DNA of 64,000 nucleotides from Omphiscola glabra (lineage: Eukaryota; Mollusca; Gastropoda; Lymnaeidae), in NCBI GenBank assembly GCA_964017045.1, contig OZ024809.1, positions 28,620,618 through 28,684,617 of the forward strand, written 5' to 3'. This document shows, piece after piece, positions 1-11,820 of this stretch. Position numbers and translations under genes: made by a program. Position 1 is the first letter of the stretch. Each line of letters starts with the position of its first letter. A model generated the notes under the pieces. The model was not told where the DNA came from. It saw nothing but the letters and a program-made list of their open reading frames with translations, and did no database searches.

Positions 1-485
1 CTAATCTCTTTTTTAAATCTTTATTTTGCTAACTAACAACCCTGTCAATAGTTTCCTCATCGCTGCAAGAGTTCAAATTGATCCAGTTACAACAAGATCC
101 CGATAATTTCAATTTCAATCCAATTTAAAAATTCAAAAAAGAAAAAAAAGAAAAAAAGAAAAAAAAAAAAACAGGCTACTGCTGGGACTTAGAGTACAGC
201 CAAACTCTCCATGACTTATTTCAAGATTTTAATTACAATCTGACCCTATATTATCATCTTGCACTTTTGAACGTACATTGGAAAACCCGAAAAATGAATA
301 AGAAAAAAGGGGCGCAAGGGGCGCAAGGGTCGGGGGTGGTTAAAAAAATTGCGATATCTTTTTCAGTAAAATGTTGATTGGAGAGAAAATTGAGACTTGA
401 ATAAAGATGGTTAGATGCAGAGAAAGAAGAGTAAACAAATTTAAATAGGACCAGCGAAAGAGAGAGGAAAAAAGTTAATGTATTT
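1..485. other. AT-rich spacer, no gene seen
   Basis: No coding region, RNA gene or transposon end can be supported. There is a purine-rich A/G tract at about 136-172. The apparent reading frames here are shadows of the GA microsatellite that follows. Confidence 0.6.
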
Positions 486-865
486 AAGTAAGACATAGTG
501 AGAGAGGGAGAGGGGGAGCGGGAGAGAGAGAAAGAGATTAAAGAAGAGAACGCGAAAAGAAAGACAGAGAAGTAGTAAAAGAGAGACAGAAAGAGACAGA
601 GATTGAAGAAGAGAAAGAGAGAAATGACAGAGAGAGAGAGAAAGAGAGAGAGAGAGTGAAAGAAAGAAAGAGGAAGGTTGAGAGAGAATGAAAAAGAGAG
701 AGTGATTGAGTGAGATAGAGAGAGAAAGAGATGAATAGAGAAAGTGTGACAGACTAAGCGATTGAAGAAGAGAAAGAGACACAGTAAGCCAGCGAGAGAG
801 AGAAAGTTCACAAATGGAGATAGAGAGTGAAGAAGAGAAATAGACGAAATGGGACGGATAAGTAG

Positions 866-910
<45 letters not shown>
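486..910. repeat. GA-rich microsatellite tract
   Basis: Long imperfect (GA)n with AAAG, ACAG and TGA interruptions, ending in a purer (GA) run at about 868-903. The Ser/Leu-rich open frames on the minus strand are products of the CT repeat and should not be read as proteins. Confidence 0.9.
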
Positions 911-913
<3 letters not shown>

Positions 914-1141
914 TGAGAGATGTTTGGAGATGATTATTTGGAATAATCGAAGATATGTATCCATTGACCAGAATGATTCGTTCAATTAGAAGAGTGCTCA
1001 GTTGAATACATCTACAAATTTGATAGATTAGTCGAGTGTTAAGGAAATTGAAGTCGGTGAAAAGAAACCATTCAAAATAAAGCGTTTTTAAAAAATACAC
1101 ATTAATTAAACATTGGTTGCGTTTATTTGGTATGAGGAACT

Positions 1142-1318
1142 ATTCTATATTAGATTCTGTATTAGATTCTAGATTAGATTCTATTTTAGATTCTATTTTA
1201 GATTCTTATTAGATTTATATTAAATTCTATATTAGATTCTACATTAGATTCTATATTAGATTCTATATTAGATTCTATATTAGATTCTATATTAGATTCT
1301 ATATTAGATTCTATATTA
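1142..1318. repeat. 12-bp tandem repeat (TTAGATTCTATA type)
   Basis: About fourteen copies of a 12-bp unit. Copies on the left are degenerate and those on the right nearly perfect (about 1240-1315). No coding role. Confidence 0.9.
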
Positions 1319-1830
1319 AGGCAGTGGACTGAAGAGAACATTCAAATCTGTGGACAAATGGAAGACAAATAATAAAAATGTGTGCACAATTTTTATAGTA
1401 GCCTGTGTATTGCGTCCTGTACATCAGTATATCAGGTTCAAGGACAGGAACGGTCCGCAGACAGGTGAAGGTCCGTGGACAGGTGACGGCCGGAAACACC
1501 AGCCCCGCCAACCTTACCTTGCCGGTCTGCACATCAATGAGTGTTCATGGTCGAATGAAAAGAAAATGTGACCAATAAATCTGGACACAGGTCCCTGGTG
1601 CAATTACAAAACGTGTACGCGGGTCCGCTTAACTTAAGCGTTGGGGGATCGCTGTTGTACATGGTCGACTCTTAAGACGGCCTACTTGGTTAATTAAACG
1701 CTACTTACGTTAACTTCATTGTCAGTTCTGTGACGACCCCCCCCCCCAATGCCGATTTATAGTCAAGGGAAGTTATACATACCGAGGACAACTGTACGAA
1801 ATCAGTACTAATGTATAAACTGTGGTACAG

Positions 1831-1900
1831 CTGGGTGATCTAAACTGAGCAAATCTCTCTCAAGTTGATGGTCTGGAGTTCAATCCCCACCACATTCCAG
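1831..1900 (+). mobile_element. Possible tRNA-derived SINE head
   Basis: A stretch resembling a tRNA gene: an A-box-like region near 1836-1850 and, about 40 bp downstream at about 1878-1888, GTTCAATCC, which fits the pol III B-box consensus GWTCRANNC. No complete cloverleaf and no clear target duplication were found, so this is a SINE candidate and not a functional tRNA gene. Confidence 0.35.
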
Positions 1901-4430
1901 TCAAGTAAAAAACATTCCTGGTGGATGTGACTCGTTAACCTTGGACGGCAATGTCACAGATTAGATGGTATTATGAGGTATGGCCCGTACTTATGGTCAT
2001 GTACAAAGTTGTATTGGTGGTGTAGTGAATAGTACGGAGCCGTTACTCTCTGTGATGGTTCACGAGTCCAGACGTTGAGAAGTAGAATAAAGAAAACACA
2101 GAGATTTAACGAATGATCAAACAACTCCTCAGCAGCAGTGTTAGATAAATGATGTATTGATGAACACAACAAATTTAGTAAAGTTTCTTCCCTGACTCTC
2201 ACACTTGACTAACGGTCTATCCCTGGTTCTATCATCAACTAAGTCTAGTCACGCTGCATCTACAACTTCCTAAACACCGTCCACGAATCTCTCTCTATGT
2301 CACGAAGAGTCCTATCTTATATACAATTTCTCTACCACCCTAGGTGGTCCAGGATTGTTAGCCATTAACCCCTCCACACCTCCCTCATTTCTGGTCAATT
2401 AGGAATTTCAGTCGTTAACTCCAAACTATCAATACCTTCCCAAAGCTAACAGCAATTTAAGTCCATCCTATAAGATACCTTAACAAAGGAGCTCTGTCCT
2501 GTACCCCCGCCCCAGTCATTTGCGACTGGCAACTCATCTAAGAGAAGGAAACTGAATTCAAAGCCCGGAGATGAAGTCCCGTAGGTGGAGAACATTGGTA
2601 CAATTAACCATTCCGACAACTCCTGCGACGCCACTGGTGCCAAGCTGTATCAACCACATGATGTTCAAAGTTTGTAAGCTGGCGACACTTTGACGATGTT
2701 CATCTTTGCATGGTGGTTTACACTTTACCGCCTAAAACTCTTCGTTGACTTCAATTGTTTATCCAAGTTCGCGGCCACACTAACTAGCACAGCTGGAGAG
2801 AACGTTTGTAAAATGATCATGCGGTACCATTGTTACGGACTTCATTTAAAAACCAGTCGTCTGCAGCTTTGGGCCAAAGCCACAAACAACGATGGGAACA
2901 AACGATAGTTGACAGCTAATTCAATCAGTGACCGATCCAATCCCACATTCGCGGATCAGATTTGTGCCCATCTAAATGTTTCGACCGCTGACGCGATATA
3001 AATATCTGGTGATCGATACCATAAAACAGCGGCGTAGCCTTTTGTGGAGCGCCCCCCCCCCACCGAGAAAATAAACGCTAAAGTAGATTTGACATTTTAA
3101 AATAAAAAAAAAATTGTTGTAAATAAAAGCTGCATTTGTAACATTTCCATAAATTATTTTTAATATACATTTTAAGTTTTAATTAGTAATTGTTGTTGAT
3201 TAGCGAAATATTTTATATTTTAAACATTATCCTTGTTTGAGGGATAAGGCGTCTAAATCATAATTTCGCTTCGCAATCCTGTCTATCCGTGGTTTATTTA
3301 ACCAAGGTTTCATCCTTGCAAGCGAATCTATTTCTGGGGAAATGCGGACGCGTTTGATACCCAACCGTCGGCTACGAGCCAGACGCGATGTCATTCCACC
3401 GCAAGAACAAACTATACGTCGTAAAACAATAAAAGATATCCTTTGCTTCACAATTCACAGCATCCTAAATGTTTACGGCTATGACAGATCGTCAGCAAGA
3501 TTTGAGAAAAGTTCTTAGTGGAGTTAAGAAGGGGGGGGGGGGCGGTCGCCCTTGTTTACAAAGCTGATGATGTGTCCGCCGAAAGGGGATGTATAAAAAA
3601 GGGAGACCATGCAGGTTATTTATGGTCTTATTTATGGTCTCTTCGCTGTTTCCAGGTCATGCAATGCGTTCGACTCCTGTTATAAACTTTTTATTTTTTA
3701 AAATACGAAAATAAATCTTTTTTTTGCTTAATGAATAAACAAATATTTTCTCCCTTTAAGAGCTGCGGTTCAGACAGCCCGTGAAGCACCCATAGGGTTG
3801 CTCCAGCTGCGTCCAAATCTACCCAACGGTGGCTCCGCCCATGTCAGTATTGTCCAACATCCCAATCTATTAGTTAACTATCCAGGTGAGGTCGCGATTA
3901 AATCTGTACCGCCATTTAATCAACTGACGCAGCCTCGTAAGGGGGGGGGGATGACATTGCGACAAACGTCTGTGCGCCTCACCCGTGTCAGTGACGCCGT
4001 GTAGGAAAAATAAAACCCAACCCCACGACAGGCTCGCTTCACTTGGCTGCAGTTCGTAATCAATGACGCGCGGACAAAGCGTCCGAAAACATTATCTGCT
4101 TGTGTTCGCGTAGTCGTGTCGCGTGGAGAAATTTCGTCATGTTCTTACGGAGTTTGGGGCCTTGGTTTTTCCGTGTTGTTGTCGTGGTTGTCGTTCCTTC
4201 TTCAATTTGGGGCGACGCAAAAAGGCGACGTTTCAGATGATGATGCAGATGTTAACATGTAAGCCAAAGACAGTACAGCTTTAAACAATTTAAGTAATTT
4301 AATATTTAAAAAAAAAAAAAAATTAAATTGTTAAAATTTTCATTACGAGAGAGTTATTCATATCTAACATTCATCATTCAGTTTTAGCCTTAGGTTAATT
4401 TTATAATTAATTTTATAAAAAAGAAATATA
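1901..4430. other. Spacer without a recognisable gene
   Basis: Unique-looking AT-rich sequence with poly-C/poly-G runs (about 1737-1747, 3051-3061, 3532-3542, 3941-3950) and A tracts. The fragment near 3031 resembles the GGCGTAG ends of hAT MITEs found elsewhere in the window. A 33-codon frame at 4139-4240 begins with ATG and has a hydrophobic valine-rich core; it is discussed as a weak candidate only. Other short frames show no recognisable domain. Confidence 0.45.
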
Positions 4431-4433
4431 AAT

Positions 4434-4497
4434 CTATCAGAGTCGTTATTTTGGTTATACATATATATATATATAACAAAAATAACGCCTCTGATAA
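4434..4497. repeat. Imperfect palindrome with AT-rich loop
   Basis: Left arm 4434-4458 reads as the near reverse complement of 4473-4497 (both contain the AAAATAACG.CTCTGATA core), separated by an (AT)n loop. A third, direct copy of the right arm, extended by about 70 bp, lies at about 4668-4745. The trio could be a decayed small inverted-repeat element. Confidence 0.6.
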
Positions 4498-5091
4498 TTT
4501 AGTTTTATTTATCAGCAGCATTTTGTGATTTCTATTTACTGTGTCGATTTTTACCTTTCCTTCGATAGAACTGTATATTAAAAAAAAACAAAAAAAAAAC
4601 AACAACAACATACTTACAGAGGTTCTAACATATGTAACTATTGAAAAAAAAAGCCACACAATTTTTAACCAAAATAACGCCTCTGATAGTATAGTTAATG
4701 TTATTTATCAGAAGAATTTTGTGATTTCGATCTAATGTGTCTAGTTTTATATTCCCTTCGCCATAATAAAATGAGCGGTTCTCATACATGGAACTATTGC
4801 AAGAGACGCAAAATGTAGGCGTCCGCTTTGATTAAAATGCATTGGTGAAACTAATCACAAAAGTCATTGAATGGACCTGTCAATTTTAGAAATGTACCGT
4901 GACACCGTGTAGGTCTTTTATTAAACGTGGTCACGGATCACTTCACCGGACCACTTGGTGCCAATTCTCTGATAGAATTTTAGTTTCGACATCAAGACGG
5001 AATGTCTTCAATGTCATGGATGAAGAACTGATTAAACCTATATTAGATCCACATCTGGCCATTTATATTTTCATCGCCTATTCAAAAATAC

Positions 5092-5129
5092 GCTTCACGG
5101 TATCACATACCACACTATACAGTACACAA
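5092..5129. repeat. Left part of a split 20-bp tandem array
   Basis: Contains units of the type CACAGTATCACATACCACAC. The array resumes at 6645, so the sequence between (5130-6644) was inserted into it. Confidence 0.65.
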
Positions 5130-6644
5130 TAGAGACCGACCGAATTTCGGCTTCGACTTCGGTTTCGGCGCCAAAAGTGGCCATTCGATCACTGTAGGCT
5201 TTGGCCGAAACTGAAAGGTTAACTTTCGGTTTAAATTTCGGTTTCGGCCGAAATTGGTTGGGACTTTCGGCCATCTTGCCGAAAGGGACTGGAGTTTCGG
5301 TCATCTATAAGAGGTCAGACTGCCTGTTTGTCTCTAGGCTGGCAATCAGATATTCATTATTGCCCGAAGTCTAGCTGTCATAGTTTTTTTTTAATATAAC
5401 TAATACTCTGCGAAAACTGCTCACAGAACCATGAGGACCTACTTGTCCTTTTATATAAAAAAAAAATAATTTTTTTTTTATTAGAACTAGGGAAATTTAA
5501 ACAGGTTTGTAAAAGAAAAACTAATGGAATGGTCATATTTTATATCATTATTTTTGTTATATTTTTTTTAAAAAATCATTTGGAACCATAGGTTTATTCA
5601 ATTCCTTCATTTGTTTTATTCAATTTGATTTATCGTTGTCATGCTCATCAATTTTATCATGGGCAAAGGTGAATCATATTGCATAATCCTAGGGAATGGT
5701 AATATTTCTCCTATTATTTTTGTTTTATTTCTATAAAAAAATTAAGGAAACCTGGTCTTTTTCAATTCCTTTATTTCTTAAGATTCATCATTATCATGCT
5801 CATAAACATGATTATTGACGAAATAACAAGTGTGTGAATGCTTCACTGGCTTGTATTATAATTATGTGGTAGGCCGACTGCAGACCTGTTTACTTTTATT
5901 GTTATGATTTTGGCCACCGATTTAGATGTCGTGCGATTCTTCGCGGAGACCCGTCAGAAGAACTATTTTAAGAGACCCGGTTAAGAAAAAAATTTATAAT
6001 TTCCCCCACAAAGGGAGGTGAGGAGGTAGGTCACCGAGCGAAATAATTACATCACCAGCACGGTAAGACTTATGAGTTGGTACTAGGCTAAATATTAATA
6101 CAGGTATATCTCGCCAGCTATTTATGAAAACACAAAGCATTAGTATGACGATAACCGCGAAACATTGTGTTGATACTTCTATAGCCTTCATAACGGATAT
6201 TTAGGTGACAATTGGCTCTGTTAGAGCCACAATAATTATTATAGGTATATGTTCTAGATTGTAATTATTTTATGAAAGAAAAAGGAACTGAATGGTCTAA
6301 TTTGCATGAATTTTGACCCCCTCCCTGGTCCAAATATGTTTATTTATTAATATTCACGATGATCGCATTAAAAAAGAGTAAATATATACTTTCCCCCATC
6401 ATTTATTTTGATGTATTTAGAATGTATGCGTGGACGAATTTCAAAATACCTAAAACATTCAGTTTCGGTTTCGGCTTCGGTTTTGGCCAAAACCAAAATA
6501 TGAATTTCGGTTTAATTTCTGCTTCGGGCGAAACTGAAATGCTAACTTTCGGTTTAATTTCGGTTTCGGCCGAAAGTCATTTTAAAATTTTGGCCTAGTT
6601 TCGGTTTCGGCCGAAATCAGAAAATCACTTTCGGTCTGTCTCTA
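5130..6644. mobile_element. Non-autonomous hAT-like DNA transposon (1.5 kb)
   Basis: Both ends carry a 15-bp terminal inverted repeat with one mismatch: TAGAGACCGACCGAA at the left and the reverse complement of TAGAGACAGACCGAA at the right. The first five bases fit the hAT consensus YARNG. The element is flanked by an 8-bp target duplication with one mismatch (GTACACAA at 5122-5129, GTACACAG at 6645-6652). Subterminal regions (about 5140-5305 and 6460-6625) are packed with TTTCGGTTTCGGCCGAAA-type inverted motifs, likely transposase binding sites. No transposase reading frame survives inside, so it would need a helper in trans. Its insertion split a 20-bp tandem array, which dates it after the array formed. 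Confidence 0.8.
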
Positions 6645-6922
6645 GTACACAGCATCACATACCGCACAGAACAGTATCACATACCACACTACAGGGTATC
6701 ACTTAGCGCACCACACAATATCACATACCATACTACACAGTATCGCATACCATTCTTAACAGTATTACATACCACACCACACAGTTTCATTTACCACACC
6801 GCACAGCATTATATACCATACCACACGGTATTACACAAAACATCACAATCATCACACATCACACTACACAGTATCACATACCATACTACACATTGTCACA
6901 TACCAAACCACACAGCATCACA
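6645..6922. repeat. 20-bp tandem array, right part
   Basis: About thirteen degenerate copies of CACAGTATCACATACCACAC-like units. The same unit is present left of the hAT insertion at 5092-5129. Confidence 0.8.
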
Positions 6923-7137
6923 GAATTGGCGAATGAAGTTGTCGTTTAAAGGTCCATGTTGATGTGAACTCAAGTTAATCACTGTATTGTCCATGAACAC
7001 AAATTGTAATGTTCACAATATGCTTCCAAAAAAAACTTTACAACACATAGAAATATTGACGTATGGCTGATATGACTTGATAACATTTTAGTAAAAAATA
7101 AATAAATTGTGTACATTTTTAAATTGGCTGTAAATTT

Positions 7138-7455
7138 TAGTTGAAATATTAACAGCAGTGTGCATGATCATGAAATGTGAACAGCAGTGTGCATGAACTG
7201 TGAAATGCATTACAGTAATATGCATGATCTTCAAATGTGTACAGCTGTGTGCATTATCTTGAAATATGAACATCAGTATGCATGCTCTTTGAAATATGAA
7301 CAGCAGTATAGATGATCTCGAAATATGAACAGCAGTATGCATGATCTCTAACTATGAACATCAGTATGCATGATCTTGAAATGTTAACATCAGTGTGTAT
7401 GATCTTTGAAATATGAACATCCGCATGCATGACCTTTGAAATATAAACAGCATGA
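7138..7455. repeat. About 29-bp minisatellite
   Basis: Around ten to eleven imperfect copies of a GAAATATGAACAGCAGTATG-like unit followed by CATGATCTT. Copies vary at many sites, so the array is old or poorly homogenised. Confidence 0.85.
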
Positions 7456-7670
7456 CCTAAGGAGAAATCTATTAAAATGTAAGGATATATGCCTTCCAGG
7501 TGCTAAAGGTCACAACCATTTCGTGCCCCCGTGACACCTACTTGTTGTATTGCCCGTGTTTAACGAATCGAACCGGAGACATGCCAGAACTATTGACAGG
7601 TTTTCTAGAAAACAAACACGACCCCACTTGTAGTTATATGGTTTGCATAAAACAGGGGCGGTGGCTAAGG

Positions 7671-7872
7671 CAGTGGTTCTAAACCTTTCCAATGCCGCGA
7701 TCCTTTAAATACAGTTCCTCGTGTTGTGGCGAACCCCCAGCCACAACATTGTTTTCGTTTCTATTTCGTAACTGTAGAGTATATGTGTTTTCCGATGGTC
7801 TTAGGTCTTTTCCGATGGGAAAGGGTCGTTCGACCCCCAAAGGGTTCGCGGAAAACAGATTGAGAACCGCTG
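7671..7872 (+). mobile_element. SPIN-like hAT MITE, copy 1
   Basis: 202-bp element starting CAGTGGTTCT and ending GAGAACCGCTG. The interior carries the landmarks shared by all seven copies in the window (GTTGTGGCGA, TTTCGTAACTGTAGAG, CCGATGGTCTTAGG, GACCCCCAAAGGG). Flanked by GGCTAAGG / GTCTAAGG, an 8-bp hAT target duplication with one mismatch. Sequence and ends match what is known of the SPIN (Space Invaders) hAT family. It is non-coding. Confidence 0.85.
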
Positions 7873-7880
7873 GTCTAAGG

Positions 7881-8492
7881 GTTAGCAATGACACACGTGA
7901 GAGGGGGAGGGTGAGGGGGTATACAAATTCTACTCTTCTCAGAATGTCCACAAAGGATGGCGCAAGAACGCAAATGACGTACATCCATGACAAGATACTG
8001 TGTCCTGGTTTAGCGATAGAAACTCTGTAGCTCTCAAATATTGTACATCTAATTTAAATTGTTTTACGATGTCTCAAATTTTGTGGATAATTTAAAGTGT
8101 TTTTTTATTTTTTCATTTCAGGATCGGTATAGCTGTTTGTGCTTAAATGACTTAAATGTCATGACACGAAAATGTTTACCATCTGTGGTACATTTTCGAC
8201 CGTGGCTAAAAAAACAGTCTTGAAGCACGAATGATTGACAATACAAGTCTGGAGGAACCCTTCTTATTTTCACCCCCCTTCCCCCGTCTGTAGCCATTGG
8301 GCCAAGGCAGTCCTGGCTGCCTGTACATGAACCGTTAATACACGGTGCTATCCTCAAACGTCATTACAACCTAATGATAGTCTCATAACAGCCCTTTACA
8401 AGATCAGCCTGTGTCGTTTTGCAGCACCCATTTGAGAACCCATGATTTTACCTGTAACAATAGGCTCACTCTTAAACCCTTGACAAGAAATG
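7881..8492. other. Spacer, no gene seen
   Basis: Short open frames on both strands without recognisable domains. The 8118-8357 minus-strand frame shows no family feature. No repeats of note. Confidence 0.5.
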
Positions 8493-8901
8493 CCTGTTTT
8501 AGGTCAAGGGTACGCACTGGCTATTGTGCACACCACGTCGCATCCTGTTTTAGGTCAAGGGTACGCACTGGCTATTGTGCACACCACGTGGCATCCTGCT
8601 TGAGGACAAGGGTACGCACTGGCTATTGTGCACACCACGTCGCATCCTGCTTGAGGACAAGGGTACGCACTGGCTATTGTGCACACCACGTGGCATCCTG
8701 CTTGAGGACAAGGGTACGCACTGGCTATTGTGCACACCACGTCGCATCCTGCTTGAGGACAAGGGTACGCACTGGCTATTGTGCACACCACGTCGCATCC
8801 TGCTTGAGGACAAGGGTACGCACTGGCTATTGTGCACACCACGTCGCATCCTGCTTAAGGTCCAGGGTACGCACCGTCTACTGTGCACACCACGTCGCAT
8901 A
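8493..8901. repeat. 51-bp minisatellite, 8 copies
   Basis: Eight copies of a 51-bp unit containing GGGTACGCACTGG and GTGCACACCACGT. The first copies have GTTTTAGGTC where later ones have GCTTGAGGAC. Because 51 is a multiple of three and the unit lacks stops, several frames on both strands stay open; these are artefacts of periodicity. Confidence 0.95.
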
Positions 8902-9612
8902 CTAGAGACGCACCAGTAAAAATGTGATCACCCTTTAATGTCACGACAATTACAACAATTTAAAAAAACTCTAAAACACTTAAAAAAAATTCGTCGCCAC
9001 TTGGCATAATTAAAAAGTTGACACAATTTCAGCTGGTGTCAATTGGCACACATGAACGTTGGTCTTTAAAACCTTCTCAGATTGCACAACATTACTTTCA
9101 TCCATTCTCAAGGGGAAAAAAAAAATGATTTCACCCATTTGGCAAACAAAATAAACTAAGAATAAATATGGATTGTATCGTTCATTTGAAAAAAAAGAAA
9201 TCGGATTTGTAAACATTCAGAATACGTTTAACAAAAGCTCTTTAAGAGGACTAAATCAACAAAAACAATTTTTTTAAAAATAAATAAATAAAAAATAGTA
9301 TTGTCACATGGATTTAGATGTCGCCAGATTGTCCTCAGAGACGTATAACTGACACCTTGAAAGTACCTATTTCTAAATGCAACAACGACCGTATTGTTTT
9401 TCATCATCATTAAAAAAATATATTGGTTTGAATGGAGAAGACTCAAGTGATTTACGAATCTTATCGAAGAGCAACAGAGATAAATTACTTTGATTAAAGT
9501 TATTCTTGTTTAATAAGATCAGTTCTGAGATCGTTACATTTAACGAACACGTTTGCGAACAACCGCCAACTGATAATTCATTGTCGCACCCTACTTGACT
9601 GTAAAAAAGAAA
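8902..9612. other. AT-rich region upstream of the receptor gene
   Basis: No repeat or gene was recognised. It must hold the 5' UTR and perhaps the promoter of the receptor that starts at 9613, but no TATA or initiator can be placed with confidence. An in-frame TAA at 9574-9576 lies upstream of the start codon. Confidence 0.5.
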
Positions 9613-11820
9613 ATGAAACCCAAAAGTAGTATCAGACCAGGCTTGAACATTTTAGCAGTTGTAATCGTGATTCGTTTTGTCTCAGTATCGTCCGCGGACG
9701 CTTTTCCATCAAATCGATATAGCCCACTAAGCGCCCTCTCTTACCTCGACACGAAATCGTATATCCAAAAGGGCGATATTAACTTCGCACATTTTGTGGC
9801 GCTGAACGATTACATAGGTCCGTTTTGTTCCGATGCAGTGCGGGCCGGTTCAGTTACGTTGGAGTATTCGGAAGTGGCGGCCTTCGCCGTGAAAATGGTG
9901 AACGAGGATCCGAACATTCTGCCGAATGTTTCTCTGGGTTTCGTTGTCTTGAATGACTGCAACAACGGGAACATCGCGCTAGCCAAATCGTTGTTCTTCA
10001 TGCCACGGGTCGTGCCTAGGGTTGCAGAGGACGGACCATGCACCAGCTCGTCCATCTACGGGCCGGAGTCTAACGCCATGCCTTACTACGATGTGATCGG
10101 CGTCATAAGCCCGTCCAACAGTCAGCCGACGGTCATGATGACCCAGATTTTAAACACCGCGGGGATCCCCGTGGTGGGCAGCCTGGCCACGAGCGACGGG
10201 CTGAGCGACAAGACGCTGTACCCCAACTTCGTGAGGGTCACGCCCCCCGACAAATACCAGGTGGCCGCCATGCTAAAGTTTATCGAGGACAACGACTGGT
10301 CCTACGTCTCGGTGCTGTACGTCATCGGGTCTTACGGTGAGAAGGCGTACGACACGATTAAATCGAGTGCGCACGCGTACGGCATCTGCATCGCCACCTC
10401 GTACCGCATCGACGATAAGACCAACTACAACGCCATGGTGGCGGACCTGCTGAGCCTCTCCCGGGCCCGGGTCGTCATTCTGTTCTTGTACGCGGCCCAG
10501 GCCAAAAACATTTTCAACTCTGTCCGGTATCTCAACGCCACCGGCCATTTCATTTGGCTGGGCAGCGACGGCATGGGCGCCAGCTACAGAACCACGTACC
10601 AGGGCTACGAGAATGACGTGCTGGGAATGTTTTCGTTCGTCTACTACGCACAGCTGGTTCCCGATTACTATAACTACCTGAGGGAGCTGAACCCCTCCAA
10701 CTCCACAAACCCGTGGCTTAAACCGATATGGGAAAATTTGGTCGGGTGCTCGTTCGATAAGAATACGTGCGACCCGAATGTCGACATCTTGCAGTCGAGA
10801 GATTTCGTTTTCTACGAGACCACGTCGAACTATATCGATGCGGTTCTCACGTTTGCGCACGCTGCGCACGACATGATCTCCAAGGAATGCCCCAACGCAG
10901 TGGGCCAAGATGCAAACGCTTGTTTGAAAAACGGTACGTTTATAAAGTACTTGAAGAATGTGACGTTCACCAGTTACAATGGCCGGATCAAGTTTGATTC
11001 TTTTGGCGACCTTCGCGGTTTGTATCGCGTTCATCAGATTCTTTTCGACTACACCAATATTTCATTCGTGAACAGGACTTCTACCATCGGCCCCGAGATG
11101 AGGATAAAAGGAATATACGACATTGAGAGGCAGGTGATCACGTACATGAACGGACCGATCTCGTGGGACCATCTTCGCCAGGAAGAAATCGTCGTGCCCC
11201 TGGCGGACGGACAGCCGCCGAGGACGGTGCCCGAGTCCGTGTGCAGCCGACCGTGTTTTGTGGGCGAGTACAAGATCCAGAAGGAGCCCGAGTGCTGCTG
11301 GGAATGCCGCGAGTGCCGGGACAATGAGCGGCTCGTCAACAACAACACGGGATGTGAGCAGTGCGAGCAGTACACGTGGCCCGACCCCGGCATGGACTTC
11401 ACCACGTGCCTCGAGATCCCGCTGACATACCACAACGTCTTCGACACGCTACCCCTGATCCAAATCTGCCTGGGGGTCGCCGCCCTGATCTGCGGATCGT
11501 TCGTCGTCTCCTGCTACGTCTACTTCCGGGACGTGCGCGTCATCAAGGCCGCCAGCCGGGAGCTGAGCATCCTGCAGATGGTGGCCATCTTCGTCGGCTA
11601 CCTGACGGTCATTCTGTTCCAGACCACGCCCGCGACGGGCACGTGCGGCGTGCTCTACTTCATGTTCTGCCTGAGCTTCGCCTGGCTTTACGCTCCTCTG
11701 CTGGTCAAGGTCATTAGAATCTACCGCATCTTCGAGAGCGGCTCGAAGAATAACAGGCGCCCCAGATTTGTCAGCCCGCAGTCGCAGGTCATACTTACCG
11801 GCATCCTCATAGGAATACAG
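9613..11820 (+). CDS. Class C GPCR, metabotropic glutamate receptor-like, coding exon 1
   Basis: First of two coding exons (join 9613-11820, 17299-17820; 909 codons). The ATG at 9613 is the first after an in-frame TAA at 9574 and opens a hydrophobic signal peptide (about residues 1-30). Residues about 45-520 form the bilobed Venus-flytrap ligand-binding domain. Recognisable family motifs are LSDKTLYPNFVRV.PPD (about 195-212), GSYGEKA (about 239) and GSDG (317-320). A cysteine-rich domain with the canonical nine cysteines follows (C544-C599: CSRPC, ECCWECREC, GCEQC, TTC). TM1-TM3 and the first half of TM4 end the exon, with the TM3 cysteine in GTCGVLY. The exon stops in CAG|GTAGGA, a good splice donor, in phase 0. 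By eye, the arginine that binds glutamate in helix 1 of mGluRs is tyrosine here and the SSS motif is replaced, so the natural ligand may not be glutamate. Likely role: G-protein-coupled sensing of an amino-acid-like ligand at the plasma membrane. Confidence 0.93.

Noticed and set aside
486..910. Long Ser/Leu-rich open frames on the minus strand
   Set aside because: They are translations of the GA/CT microsatellite; there is no start context, domain or non-repeat sequence.
1831..1900. Functional tRNA gene
   Set aside because: Only the B box is good; the arms do not fold into a complete cloverleaf, so only a SINE head is suggested.
8493..8905. Repetitive cysteine-containing open frames on both strands
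   Set aside because: The 51-bp period keeps several frames open at once, on both strands. A real gene would favour one.
10273..11034. 253-codon antisense frame across the receptor exon
   Set aside because: Shadow frame of GC-rich coding sequence; the sense strand shows clear class C GPCR motifs.
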